Positions 17,801 through 26,206 of a stretch of 64,000 bases of DNA are shown piece by piece. The translations under genes and the position numbers were made by a program. Numbering within the stretch: the stretch's first letter is position 1; the number at the start of each line of letters is the position of its first letter. Source of the DNA: an uncultured Chlorobiaceae bacterium. GTDB lineage: Bacteria; Bacteroidota; Chlorobiia; Chlorobiales; Chlorobiaceae. Below the pieces are notes generated by a model. The model had not been told where the DNA came from, made no database searches, and worked only from the letters and a program-made list of their open reading frames with translations. The stretch covers positions 25,273-89,272 of the forward strand of contig CAJEXW010000010.1 in the NCBI GenBank assembly GCA_903994525.1, in the 5' to 3' direction.

Positions 17801-19434
17801 CCCTGCATGTCGAAAGTCCCACTCAGATCGGTAGTAATCCCTTTTAAATCAAAAACGTTTGAAAGGTTCACTTTTACAGCTTTTCCTGAAGCCTGGTATC
17901 GAGGGCTATCGTTTTTCCACTCTATTTCGCCCTCAAGATTGAGGGTTGTCTGGTTGTTTTTTAGGAAAAGCGTGCTTTTCACTGCTTTATCACTATATGT
18001 CGCTGAAAGAGTGCCTTCCTGGACCTGCTGGTTCTGCCAGAACGAGTCCCCAATTTTCATTTCAAGTTTTACCAGATCAAACTCTCTGTTTTTTACTTTT
18101 GCTTCAAAATTGCCTGCGGCATTGAGTATGCTTGTTTTATTAACAGTTTCGACGAGTTTGTGTGGCTTGAAATTTTTTAGAGTAATTTTGCCATTACTTG
18201 TAACTTGTCCAGAATCCTCTCTTAAACCTTCTCCGTTTAGTACTGCCTCGCCGGCATCACAAATCATTGTTAAATAGGTTTTAACCGCATTAAACGTTCC
18301 TTTTGCGGTACCTAAAAAAATAATGTCCCCAGCTTTTTTCGCAAAATCCTTTTGCTTCTCCTCTTTTAGAAACGATGCAATAAATGGAAAAGAGATTTTT
18401 GACGTATCGCATTTCAGATCATAAGCAAAAGCCTGGCTGTTTTTCAGATTCAGAAGGGTTCCCTTGACGGCTATTTTGCTTTTAAGATGCGTCAAAAGTG
18501 CATCGATAACTTCAATATTGTCTTGCTTGCCTTTTGCGTTGCCTTTTAACACATAGAGTCCGGCAGGTATATCAAGTGAAGGATAGAACTGTTTGAATTC
18601 ATCGCGGTCAACAGCAATCTCCTGAACATTAAAAAAAGAGTTGCCGGGAAGAAATGGTTGCTCCTTTTGGCGTGAAAAGATGTTGAAGTGATCCACTGTT
18701 GCTGATATTTCGGCATGGCTTTTTTGGGTGACCACCTTCAGTGTCAGTACTTCTGAGCGCGCTTCAGAAAAAAGGAATTGACCTGATGCCTGCTGTAGTG
18801 AAAAATGATGCTCAGGAGTGTTGAATCGCAGATGCTCAAGGACTCCCTTGATGAATCTCTTTTTTATGGTGAATTCTGACAGTCCCAGCTTGATGTCGTT
18901 GAGCGTAAAATGCAGATCATCAGGGCTATTGATGTTGCCCTTGAAAGATACTGTTCCGTTGTTAATCTGCATTGACTTGCAGAAAAAATGATCAAAAATG
19001 GTTTTCGTAGAGTCCGTGTCTCGTCGCGTAAAAATAAGCTCCAGATTAAGTTTTCCACTTTTCTGCTGAACAACATTGGCGTGGAGTGAATCAGCCTTGA
19101 GGAGCGGCAAATACAGTGATCGTAGATTTGGCTGAAGAAGCGAGAGAATATTGAGCTTCATCGAGATTGTGCGTGCTTCAAGAGCTGGTTTTTTATCATC
19201 AATGGCGTAAATGCGGGGGTGAACCAGGGTCACGTTGTTCGGAAAGGTCAGGTGTAGCTCTTGAAGCTCAATACGCCCAAAAAATTTGTTTTCAAAAATC
19301 GAAATAAACTGATCTTTGGCCAGCAGGTCAACCAATCCACTGTTCAGCACAATCATGACGGAAAAGGATAACAACAGCATGATTGCTGAAAAGATGGTAA
19401 GTACTTTGAGCGTGTAATGTTTGACCCGTTCCAC
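14899..19434 (-). CDS. TamB-like (DUF490) envelope protein
   Basis: A 1511-residue protein with one N-terminal membrane helix (about residues 9-31) and a long periplasmic body of repetitive beta strands, as in the AsmA/TamB superfamily of bridge-like lipid-transfer proteins. The first 100 residues have the AsmA-like lead (GRIELQELHLTFPNN), and the last 350 match the TamB/DUF490 terminal domain with GSVNIVGGKYKF, LLAITGTLNNPQVTMGYY and a beta-rich C-terminal tail. The family carries phospholipids or helps insert outer-membrane proteins. The start codon is GTG. It lies 14 bases after rfaE2 in the same direction; no TamA/BamA homologue is adjacent. General family confident, exact cargo unknown. 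Confidence 0.85.
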   Translation of the reverse strand: MERVKHYTLKVLTIFSAIMLLLSFSVMIVLNSGLVDLLAKDQFISIFENKFFGRIELQELHLTFPNNVTLVHPRIYAIDDKKPALEARTISMKLNILSLLQPNLRSLYLPLLKADSLHANVVQQKSGKLNLELIFTRRDTDSTKTIFDHFFCKSMQINNGTVSFKGNINSPDDLHFTLNDIKLGLSEFTIKKRFIKGVLEHLRFNTPEHHFSLQQASGQFLFSEARSEVLTLKVVTQKSHAEISATVDHFNIFSRQKEQPFLPGNSFFNVQEIAVDRDEFKQFYPSLDIPAGLYVLKGNAKGKQDNIEVIDALLTHLKSKIAVKGTLLNLKNSQAFAYDLKCDTSKISFPFIASFLKEEKQKDFAKKAGDIIFLGTAKGTFNAVKTYLTMICDAGEAVLNGEGLREDSGQVTSNGKITLKNFKPHKLVETVNKTSILNAAGNFEAKVKNREFDLVKLEMKIGDSFWQNQQVQEGTLSATYSDKAVKSTLFLKNNQTTLNLEGEIEWKNDSPRYQASGKAVKVNLSNVFDLKGITTDLSGTFDMQGSGFDPKMLNISGTLQFAPSLINGFELKDNTKASIDIVQNATTSRVKINSDFIDVLAEGNYSFQELLSLGQLARSGIVSEITTQNIWPTTLGTPLTAENTFDKPFTIKYGIVVKDLSPLILLLPIQGISLEGGAEGQVSYRNGQCLINSSIDLSSLQARNTLFLKKLSMELGLECNTLGIQQASVSGKAESMTISGKNNGNALFSALYSSSRLDASLDLAIPNPAQKVSAKFTATKNGEGYELLFKTLSLKDASGVWQTADNSSIMVGKTSAKCSRFTITKGVQEAIFDGELSNSLPGTFQCTLNNLDINELKRFALNPSVEKVSGRINASVQVSGEPGLKTSTFKVTGENIRYDKYTIGTVSGNGHHYDNQLHFTMHSNVPIPETIQEKGAPSTSTIDGNGIIPLVINFFPLQFHTAEQQTVNASFRSDNLSAQFVEYLFPIFSSVEGTIPTVLQIQGKMPKPEISMTTRLRNTKIRIEPTQVAYQLNGDAYVTPNTIELRDITINDNLKGSGVINGVINLEKFKPKTLSLSAKVNRLLLFNKKDRQDETSFGTITGTTNNIQVHGNLSAPVVEGEMIIDAADFSLYRSGANESAKYVGIDKFIGFIPRNKKAASTIKPENEVTPAKTEFYHSVLDILQIQQLKLSSIEPLKYTMIFDSNRGEQLETSINNLSLILNKNNQQYSLFGSVNIVGGKYKFSNSNFDLLDGGQIAWNNVDMRSGVMEYLYGSKYVSVLSQQNGDRDKVNMLLAITGTLNNPQVTMGYYLNEQTQPYSSGNMIGKYSSQIDPNAELNVISMLLSKQWYVRPGTSGQISNIAVSSAGYSAGTGIISSRISRVIQDIGGLESFNVNVGVDNSGALSGLDLYFALSVPGTEGKVRFIGTGSSPDLSGAAFSDYYGTAQKIEYRITPKVYAEAFRSFGLNGTATSSSNLQKPAETWGISLSYKERFHSWTEFWNRLIPSSERKR

Positions 19435-19448
19435 TGCTGATATCTCTG

Positions 19449-19934
19449 TTATGAGTAACGCTGAATAATTTTTTCTATGATTCCGGTCGTTGATCGTCCT
19501 TTAAGCAATTCTAATGTCAACACTTGCCCTCCATGTGCAAGAACAGTTTTTGCTCCTGCTATACGCTCAACCTCCCAGTCAGCTCCTTTGACAAGGATGT
19601 CCGGCAAGAGAGTGCCAATCAGCGTTTCAGGTGTATCTTCATCGAAGAGAGTTACTGCATCAACAGAACGGAGAGCAGCGAGAACCGTTGCTCGGTCTGC
19701 TTCACTGCATACAGGTCGGTTCGAGCCTTTGATTCGACGTACCGACGCATCGCTGTTCAGTCCGATGACAAGTGCATCGCCAAGCTTTCTTGCTTCGGTC
19801 AAGTATTCAACATGTCCAGCATGGAGTATATCAAAACAGCCATTTGAAAAGACAACTTTTTTGCCTGAAAGATGCCATTGACGAATCCTGTCAACTGTTT
19901 CGGCTCGGCTCATCAGTGCGTTGGATATGGTCAT
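19449..19934 (-). CDS. rfaE2: ADP-heptose synthase domain RfaE2 (heptose-1-P adenylyltransferase)
   Basis: Activates D-glycero-beta-D-manno-heptose 1-phosphate with ATP to ADP-heptose, the sugar donor for the LPS inner core. The nucleotidyltransferase signature is FSNGCFDILHAGHVEYL (HAGH 38-41), then LGDALVIGLNSDASVRRIKG and the closing GRSTTGIIEKI. At 161 residues it equals the C-terminal half of E. coli HldE; the kinase half must be encoded elsewhere. It is just upstream of the TamB-like gene, and its product feeds the GT9 heptosyltransferases encoded 4-12 kb away, supporting a heptose-containing core in this organism. Confidence 0.93.
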   Translation of the reverse strand: MTISNALMSRAETVDRIRQWHLSGKKVVFSNGCFDILHAGHVEYLTEARKLGDALVIGLNSDASVRRIKGSNRPVCSEADRATVLAALRSVDAVTLFDEDTPETLIGTLLPDILVKGADWEVERIAGAKTVLAHGGQVLTLELLKGRSTTGIIEKIIQRYS

Positions 19935-20314
19935 AAATAGGTCAATAACAATTGAGTGCCCTCTGTTTTTCCCAATTTAGCGTATACTCTTCGATTGTCC
20001 GCATGGTAAAATATTAGAGATTATGCAGGACTGCAAAAATTGAGAGAACTGTTGTTAAAGAAAGTCATGGTGCCGTCTCTTATCATGGTGTATAGAATTC
20101 CTCATCGGCAAGCGCTCCGTAGCCAATAAGCCTGAGTGCAGAAGTGTTTATGGAATACCTTTTTTCTTGTGAAGGATGACAAGAGGTTGCTGGGGCTGAA
20201 TTGTTAGTATGCAGCGTTGTTCAACTTATCAGATCACTCATCCCTTTTTGTAAAGATGTGGGTGAAGCTGTAGATTACAGCAGAAAATTGTTCTGTGAAC
20301 AGATAACTTTTGTC
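19935..20314. other. 380-base divergent intergenic region
   Basis: This stretch separates rfaE2 from the MsbA-like gene and should hold both promoters. The MsbA frame is open back to 20201 but shows no homology there. I see no RNA gene, strong hairpin or repeat. A TATACT sequence near 19984 and an A/T-rich run near 20009-20018 are weak promoter-like marks only. Confidence 0.4.
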
Positions 20315-22216
20315 ATGAAATTATTTATCAGACTTGTTCGCTATCTCCTTCCTTCAAAAGGGAAGATTGCTCTTGTTGTGGCTGTCAGTGTTATCTCTTC
20401 ACTTCTTGGTGTGGTTTCAATCTATTCGGTGCTTCCCCTGCTTAATGCTGTTTTTAATGCAGACAGGAGCATTGGCGCGCCCCAGTACTCACAACCTCCC
20501 GCAGTTGGGCATCAGGGTCTGCAAACTGGCAGCAAGATGGAGCTGCTGGAGGTGAAGGGGCTGGATACTGAAAAATTGAAAGCTTTGGTTACAGAGAGGT
20601 TTGGCCGCCTGTTTCAAGCTTCAACCAAAGAGCAGACGCTGCTCAATATCTCTCTTTTTTTGATTGCATCGTTTGCAGTCAAGAATCTTTTTGTGTATCT
20701 CAACGGTCAGCTCATTTTCAGGATACAGACCAAAACAGCCAAAAAGCTTCGGGATGATGTCTTCAGTACTATTATCGAGATGCATCTTGATTATTTTAAC
20801 AAGAACCGGGTCGGTAATTTGATGAATCTGGTCTACAACGACGTTCAGGCGGTTAACGAAACCGTAAGTTCGACGTTTGTTAACTTTTTGCAGAACCCGT
20901 TTGCAATCGTTGTCTATGTCGCAGTTCTTTTTGTTTTGAGCTGGAAACTGACACTTTTTGCAACAGTTACCTCTTTGCTCATTTTTTTTGTCATTCGAAT
21001 TATTGGTCAACAAGTCAAGAACAACGCCACAAATTCCCGTATGAAAATGGGGGATATGAATGCTGTTCTCCAGGAAAAATTCAATGGAATCAAGGTTATA
21101 AAGTCAAGTGCTTTCGAAAATGTTGAGCTGGCCAGGTTTCGGGCATTTACCCATGATTTTCGGAAACTGGATATACGGATAGCCAGTCTGCGCAACATTA
21201 TCGGGCCCATCAATGAGACGTTGCTGGTATCGGCTATTGCGTTTGTGCTCTGGTTTGGGGGTTTGCAGGTGTTCGATGGACGGATGACCTCTTCTGAACT
21301 GATTCTCTTTGCATTTACTCTTTACTCGACGATGGGGCCAATCAAGAAATTTGGGGATGTGAGTAACCAGTTGGCAGCCGGGATGGTTTCTGCTGAACGT
21401 CTCTTTGAGCTTCTCGACACTCCGCCGGATATCAAAAACGGGGAACAGGCTATTAGCGGTTTTGCGCATTCTATTCTGTTTGACGATGTCTGTTTCAAAT
21501 ATAATAAGGATGCTGATGAGCAGAATGTGCTCGATCATGTCACTTTCGAGATCAAGAAAGGTGAGATGGTGGCACTTGTTGGTCAGTCTGGCTCTGGCAA
21601 GTCGACCACTGTCGATCTTCTGCTCCGTTTCTACGATGTTGATTCAGGCCGAATCACGATTGACGGTATTGATATTCGTGAGTTTGATTTCAAGCAGTTG
21701 CGCCGGATGATCGGTGTGGTGAGCCAGGAGGTTATTCTCTTTAATGACACTATCAAAGAGAATATTGCATATGGCACCCATGAAGAGGTTGATCATCATC
21801 GGGTGATGAGCGTGGCAAAAATGGCAAATGCGCACCAGTTTATTGAAGAAAAGCCTGAGCAATACGAGACGATGATTGGTGACAGGGGTGTGCAGCTTTC
21901 CGGTGGTCAACGGCAACGCTTGGCTATTGCCCGCGCAATGGTGAAAAATCCGGAACTGTTGATTTTTGATGAGGCCACCAGTGCGCTTGATAATGAGTCA
22001 GAAAAGGTGGTTCAACAGGCAATTGATCATGCGATGGAGCATCGGACTACACTCGTTGTAGCACATCGCCTGTCAACGGTCCGAAATGCTGACCGCATTA
22101 TTGTTCTGGACCGTGGCCATGTTGCTGAGTCGGGTACTCATGCAGAGTTGCTCAACATTGATGGATTATACAAGCATCTTTATGATATTCAGTTTGAAGG
22201 GAGAGTGGACGTATAG
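20315..22216 (+). CDS. msbA: MsbA-type lipid A / LPS-core ABC flippase
   Basis: A fused permease-ATPase exporter of 633 residues. Six membrane helices occupy roughly residues 15-350. The ATPase has Walker A GQSGSGKST (about 423-431), signature LSGGQRQRLAIARA, Walker B LLIFDEATSALD and the switch His in VAHRLSTV. A longer-than-usual periplasmic loop (QYSQPPAVGHQGLQTGSK) follows helix 1. The ATG at 20315 is chosen because family homology begins at KLFIRLVRYLLP; 38 upstream codons are open. Its place before an LpxL-type acyltransferase and LPS glycosyltransferases points to flipping of core-lipid A rather than drug export. A second fused exporter lies at 54419, so the substrate split is inferred from context. 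Confidence 0.85.
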   Translation: MKLFIRLVRYLLPSKGKIALVVAVSVISSLLGVVSIYSVLPLLNAVFNADRSIGAPQYSQPPAVGHQGLQTGSKMELLEVKGLDTEKLKALVTERFGRLFQASTKEQTLLNISLFLIASFAVKNLFVYLNGQLIFRIQTKTAKKLRDDVFSTIIEMHLDYFNKNRVGNLMNLVYNDVQAVNETVSSTFVNFLQNPFAIVVYVAVLFVLSWKLTLFATVTSLLIFFVIRIIGQQVKNNATNSRMKMGDMNAVLQEKFNGIKVIKSSAFENVELARFRAFTHDFRKLDIRIASLRNIIGPINETLLVSAIAFVLWFGGLQVFDGRMTSSELILFAFTLYSTMGPIKKFGDVSNQLAAGMVSAERLFELLDTPPDIKNGEQAISGFAHSILFDDVCFKYNKDADEQNVLDHVTFEIKKGEMVALVGQSGSGKSTTVDLLLRFYDVDSGRITIDGIDIREFDFKQLRRMIGVVSQEVILFNDTIKENIAYGTHEEVDHHRVMSVAKMANAHQFIEEKPEQYETMIGDRGVQLSGGQRQRLAIARAMVKNPELLIFDEATSALDNESEKVVQQAIDHAMEHRTTLVVAHRLSTVRNADRIIVLDRGHVAESGTHAELLNIDGLYKHLYDIQFEGRVDV

Positions 22217-22344
22217 AGGTGATGTGATGCGCAGTGTCGGGGGAAATTATAAGACTATGCGGAGAAGTTCCGGTGTTCGGACTCATCAGCCATTCACTCC
22301 TTGCGGTTATATGGAAAGATGAACAGTTATCAATTGTGATTGTC

Positions 22345-23286
22345 ATGAGCCATTTTATTGGCTGGATCCGTAAAAAAAAACGGGAATGGACCAAGTCGGC
22401 ATTGGATAGAGTTGTTTTCGGTGTCGTAAGTCTGCTTGGTGTGTTTGCTCGGATGCTAAGTTGGCCTGCGGCTCGACGTTTTGCCTCTCTGATAGGAGAT
22501 TGTATGCACACTGTTGGTCTTCGGCGTGAGCTTGTATACCGGAATATTGCGCTTACCTTTCCTGCGAAATCATCTATCGAAATCCGGGCTATTGCCACAC
22601 AGGTATACAGAAATGTTGCCGTTACTCTGCTTGATGTCCTCCGGTTTCCACTTATCAGGGAGCGTGCTGATGTTACTGCGCTTATCGATCTTGATCCCAA
22701 GTTATATTTTTGTGGAACAGATAACGGCCGTCGGGGCGCAGTTGTGGTTTCAGCTCATTACGGTAATTGGGAGTTGATGGCAATGGCATTCGGTTTTATG
22801 TTCAAACCGATAACCATTATTGTCAAGCGCTTGAGCAACGAGCCGCTTGACCGTAGTATGAATGAGCTTCGCACGATGCATGGGAACAGTGTTGTTTATG
22901 GCGACCAAGCAATCAGGGCTGGGCTGCGGTTGCTTGCCGAAGGAGGTGTTCTGGCACTTCTTGCTGATCAATCAGATCCAACGGCAACGTATTTCGGGGA
23001 ATTTCTCGGCAGACGGGCCACACTTTTTCACGGTGCTGCTTTTTTTGCCCTTAAGGCCAACGTGCCGCTGTTCGTCGGTATGTGCAGAAGTGGCAGTGAC
23101 GGTAGATATACGGTTGATGTCCATCACATCGACACCTCTGATTTGACCTTTTGCAAGGCGGATATTGCTATACTTGCCTCACGTTATACCCTTGTTATTG
23201 AGGAGTCTATCCGTCGCTGGCCAGAGGAGTGGTTCTGGCTGCACAACCGATGGAAAAATGGTGGGGATGGACAGAGTGGAGGATAA
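22345..23286 (+). CDS. LpxL/HtrB-family lipid A acyltransferase
   Basis: Adds a secondary acyl chain to lipid A at the inner membrane. The catalytic HxxxxE motif is HYGNWE, preceded by VVVSA, and ADQSDPTATYFGEFLGRRA matches the conserved substrate-pocket region. The ending WPEEWFWLHNRWK is the family hallmark. The start at 22345 (MSHFIGW) gives about 313 residues; the frame is open 37 codons further up but without homology. It follows the MsbA-like gene by 128 bases in the same direction. Chain length and whether it acts as the first or second acyltransferase cannot be read from sequence. Confidence 0.92.
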   Translation: MSHFIGWIRKKKREWTKSALDRVVFGVVSLLGVFARMLSWPAARRFASLIGDCMHTVGLRRELVYRNIALTFPAKSSIEIRAIATQVYRNVAVTLLDVLRFPLIRERADVTALIDLDPKLYFCGTDNGRRGAVVVSAHYGNWELMAMAFGFMFKPITIIVKRLSNEPLDRSMNELRTMHGNSVVYGDQAIRAGLRLLAEGGVLALLADQSDPTATYFGEFLGRRATLFHGAAFFALKANVPLFVGMCRSGSDGRYTVDVHHIDTSDLTFCKADIAILASRYTLVIEESIRRWPEEWFWLHNRWKNGGDGQSGG

Positions 23287-23445
23287 CGTGTATATTGCGG
23301 TTCAAGAGGGAAATCAAAAGTATATATATTGTGCGTTATGCCAAATGCCTGTAATTGCTATGTTATTTTTTTATATCGCTTTAATTTTTTACTTCTATTA
23401 ATTAGTTTTAAGGCAATCAGCAAAAATATTTTTTATATAAACTTT

Positions 23446-24195
23446 ATGAGTAAGTCATCAGATGAAAAAAAATTTAGTCACGTTTCCTATGAGTGTGGTT
23501 ACATGCGTGTGATCGTAAAGGTGATTAGTGATTATTACAAAGGAAATATATCTGATCGAAAGATACTCGATATGCCAGCAGGAAATGGATGGGTGGCTGA
23601 TACGTTATCTGGAATGGGTGCTATAACAGTTCCTGCTGATTTCAACGATGAGCGCAAAGATTACCTACATGTAAACATGGAACAAGCATTGCCATTTGCG
23701 GATAAAGAATTTGATTGCGTTGTTTGCGCTGAAGGAATTGAACATATACTTCGACCGGAAGCATTGATAGGTGAGCTAGCAAGAGTATTGAAAAATAACG
23801 GTTTATTGATAATAAGTACTCCTAATGTACAGAATTTCTTTTCAAGATATCAATTTGCATGCACAGGATACCCATATCAATTCCATCCATTTCATCTAAC
23901 TCCACCGGATAAAGGCGAAATCATCGATAGGGGTCATATTAGTCCTGTTTTATATACACAGCTTCGTTATTTTGCAAAATTGCATGGTTTAAAAGTATTG
24001 AAACCTGATGGAGACAGGTATAAACGTATGATAGGATTACCATTTTACTGGCCATTTATATTGATAGGTTATTGGTGGGTTTCTCGTGACTGGAAGAGGG
24101 AAGGTAATGATGAATCAAAGGAAATAATTGAGCATCTCTTTAATATGAAAACATTGTTTTCAAGAAGTTTGGTATTTAAGGCAGTTAAATTATAG
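23446..24195 (+). CDS. Class I SAM-dependent methyltransferase
   Basis: A methyltransferase of about 249 residues. ILDMPAGNGWVADTL is motif I (SAM binding), PADFN the acidic end of strand 2, FDCVVCAEGIEHILRPEALIGELARVLKNNGLLIISTPN the motifs IV-VI of the Methyltransf_11 fold. A hydrophobic GLPFYWPFILIGYWW segment near residues 200-215 could bind the membrane. Base composition is visibly more AT-rich than the flanking genes, and the roughly 155 bases before it are also AT-rich, suggesting separate acquisition. Its setting among LPS genes suggests methylation of a core sugar or polysaccharide, but no substrate motif confirms this. The start (MSKSSDEK) is chosen from homology. Confidence 0.85.
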   Translation: MSKSSDEKKFSHVSYECGYMRVIVKVISDYYKGNISDRKILDMPAGNGWVADTLSGMGAITVPADFNDERKDYLHVNMEQALPFADKEFDCVVCAEGIEHILRPEALIGELARVLKNNGLLIISTPNVQNFFSRYQFACTGYPYQFHPFHLTPPDKGEIIDRGHISPVLYTQLRYFAKLHGLKVLKPDGDRYKRMIGLPFYWPFILIGYWWVSRDWKREGNDESKEIIEHLFNMKTLFSRSLVFKAVKL

Positions 24196-24383
24196 AACTG
24201 GTTAATCGTATACATCAGGTTTCTGAAAATTATTCTATGATACCTATGTCATGCGTATCTGCTTTTGATGAAATGGTGATTATGATTGAGCCTGTTATAA
24301 AAGGCACTATTGTCAGTTTTATCAAAATGAACAGGCGTGATGAATAAGATGTGACAACTATTTGGCGTGTTTCGAAAAAAAAT

Positions 24384-25469
24384 ATGAAACCCACTCCACG
24401 CAGCATACTTGTTATCGTGCAACGATCGAATGGGGATGTTTTTCTCAGTTCGCCGCTGATAGAAGCTCTTTTTCAGGCTTATGGCAGTCCGCGTATTGAT
24501 CTTTTGATCAATAGCGATACTTTGCCGATTGCCCGGACGTTGCCGCATATTGTTGAAATACTTCATTTTACCTACAATGGTGACGGGAGAGGGCGGGGGG
24601 CCCAGACAACCGACCTGCTCCAAAAGATTGTCCGTCGTTACGATCTGAGCATCAATCTTACGGCGAGCGACCGATCCGTGCTGTTTGCGCTGGTCGCTGG
24701 CCGCAAAGCTGTCAGTGCGGTTGAGCACGACAGGAAAAAATCGTGGTGGAAACGTTTACTGCTTTCGGCGCATTACGATTTCGATTCAAGCAGGCACATT
24801 ATTGAGAACAACACGACAGCTCTTGACTTGTTGGGCATTGGTACCGGAAAGCCGGCGGTTTGTTCCTTTTCTTCTGAGACTGCAGCCAAAAGTGTCGATC
24901 GGATGCTGACGGATAGAGGTATCCCTGAATTTATTATCGTTCATCCTGGTGCGCAATACGACTACAAGGTCTATCCAGAAAAACTCCGTAATGAGCTACT
25001 CAAACGACTTGACAGACTTGGTATTCCCATGGTCGTCACAGGTTCGAAAAGCGTGCTCGATCTGGAGATTAAACGGGGGCTTCCGAAGCTTGCCAATATT
25101 CACGATTTCATCGGTTTGACCAGCATGGAGGAGCTGATTGCGCTCAGTAACCGATCAATTGCCTATATTGGCGCTGATACGCTGACCATGCATATTGCGG
25201 CATCTCAGAACAAGCGGATTTTTGCTATTTATGGGCCTACCATGCTCAGTATGTGGTCGCCGTGGTGCAATGAGCTTGGCATGGGTAGCAGTACGAACAG
25301 GCCAGTGCAGACTTACGGGAATGTTACTATCTTTCAGGCAGATATGCCTTGCGTTGCCTGTGGTAAGGCGGGTTGCGACGATCATCACGGTGCAAGCGAC
25401 TGCCTGAACCATATTTCTCCAGACCTTATCTTTAACGAAATCAGAGAGTGGCTGACAACATATCGGTAA
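24384..25469 (+). CDS. GT9-family (heptosyltransferase-like) glycosyltransferase
   Basis: A GT9 transferase of about 361 residues, the family of LPS ADP-heptose transferases. The N-terminal ILVIVQRSNGDVFLSSPLIEAL is the acceptor-domain start; the C-terminal donor domain has IIVHPGAQYDYKVYPEK, FIGLTSMEELIALSNRS and YIGADTLTMHIAA, matching the GT9 D-x(3)-H-A core. Four closely spaced Cys (ACGKAGCDDHHGASDC) near the C-terminus are typical of GT9 proteins. ATG at 24384 begins at homology; GTG at 24351 in the same frame is an alternative start. The 3' end overlaps the next GT2 gene by 22 bases. Confidence 0.87.
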   Translation: MKPTPRSILVIVQRSNGDVFLSSPLIEALFQAYGSPRIDLLINSDTLPIARTLPHIVEILHFTYNGDGRGRGAQTTDLLQKIVRRYDLSINLTASDRSVLFALVAGRKAVSAVEHDRKKSWWKRLLLSAHYDFDSSRHIIENNTTALDLLGIGTGKPAVCSFSSETAAKSVDRMLTDRGIPEFIIVHPGAQYDYKVYPEKLRNELLKRLDRLGIPMVVTGSKSVLDLEIKRGLPKLANIHDFIGLTSMEELIALSNRSIAYIGADTLTMHIAASQNKRIFAIYGPTMLSMWSPWCNELGMGSSTNRPVQTYGNVTIFQADMPCVACGKAGCDDHHGASDCLNHISPDLIFNEIREWLTTYR

Positions 25470-26206
25470 CTATTCTTACAAAAAATTCAGCCGCCACTCT
25501 TGTTGAGTGTTTGACTGCGCTTGAAGCGTTTTCCGAGGTGGTAATTGTCGACACCGGATCTAACGATGGTTCCATATCAATTGCTTCAGGATTCAAGAAC
25601 GTTATTGTTTACGAACACCCGTTTATTGGTTTTGGCCCAATGAAAAACTTTGCTGTTGACAGAGCATCGAACGACTGGATTTTTTCGGTTGACAGTGATG
25701 AAGTGGTGACTCCGAAGTTGGTGCATGAAATCCTGACCCTTAAGCTTGATGTCAATATGGTGTATAAGATGGAGCGCGATAACTATTATCATCGAAAGCT
25801 TATTCGCGGGTGTGGCTGGGAGAACGATCAGGTGGAGCGGTTATTTAACAAGCGAAGTACTCGATACAACGACAATCAGGTTCATGAAGGACTTGCCATA
25901 GACGGGAACCTGAAAACAGTGCTTTTGTCAGGCAGACTGAAGCATTATCCTTACGATAACGCGTCGCAGCTTCTTTATAAAATGCAACATTATTCCACAC
26001 TTTGGGCTGAGGATCAGCGCGGTCGAAAAAAATCGTCATTGCTCAAGGCTATGCTGTTCGGAGTGCTGACTTTTTTGAAATCTTACCTCTTCAAACGTGG
26101 ATGGAGATACGGTTATGAAGGGTTGCTGATTTCGGTTTCAAATGCGAATGGGGTTTTTTATAAATACATCAAGCTTTATGAAGCTGACAGAGAGCATCGC
26201 CTGTAG
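25448..26206 (+). CDS. GT2 glycosyltransferase (WaaE/KdtX-like)
   Basis: A 252-residue GT-A fold enzyme. VTILTKNSAATLVECLTAL opens the nucleotide-binding domain, VIVDTGSNDGS is the first acidic motif, and WIFSVDSDEVVTP holds the metal-binding DxD. The later VHEGL and the C-terminal hydrophobic helix FGVLTFLKSYLFKRGW match the WaaE/KdtX type that adds a hexose to LPS heptose. The start is GTG at 25448, inside the previous gene, which implies coupled translation. It overlaps the next gene too. Sugar donor and linkage are unknown. Confidence 0.88.
   Translation: MADNISVTILTKNSAATLVECLTALEAFSEVVIVDTGSNDGSISIASGFKNVIVYEHPFIGFGPMKNFAVDRASNDWIFSVDSDEVVTPKLVHEILTLKLDVNMVYKMERDNYYHRKLIRGCGWENDQVERLFNKRSTRYNDNQVHEGLAIDGNLKTVLLSGRLKHYPYDNASQLLYKMQHYSTLWAEDQRGRKKSSLLKAMLFGVLTFLKSYLFKRGWRYGYEGLLISVSNANGVFYKYIKLYEADREHRL

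Noticed and set aside
17675..18277. 200-codon plus-strand frame over the TamB-like gene
   Set aside because: Antisense shadow; serine/phenylalanine-rich translation typical of reversed coding sequence.
24237..24347. 36-codon frame between the methyltransferase and the GT9 gene
   Set aside because: No ribosome binding site and no recognised motif in an AT-rich gap; likely chance, though kept as part of the AT-rich finding.
24249..24728. 159-codon minus-strand frame in the GT9 region
   Set aside because: Opposite-strand shadow of the GT9 gene; composition and lack of motifs argue against coding.
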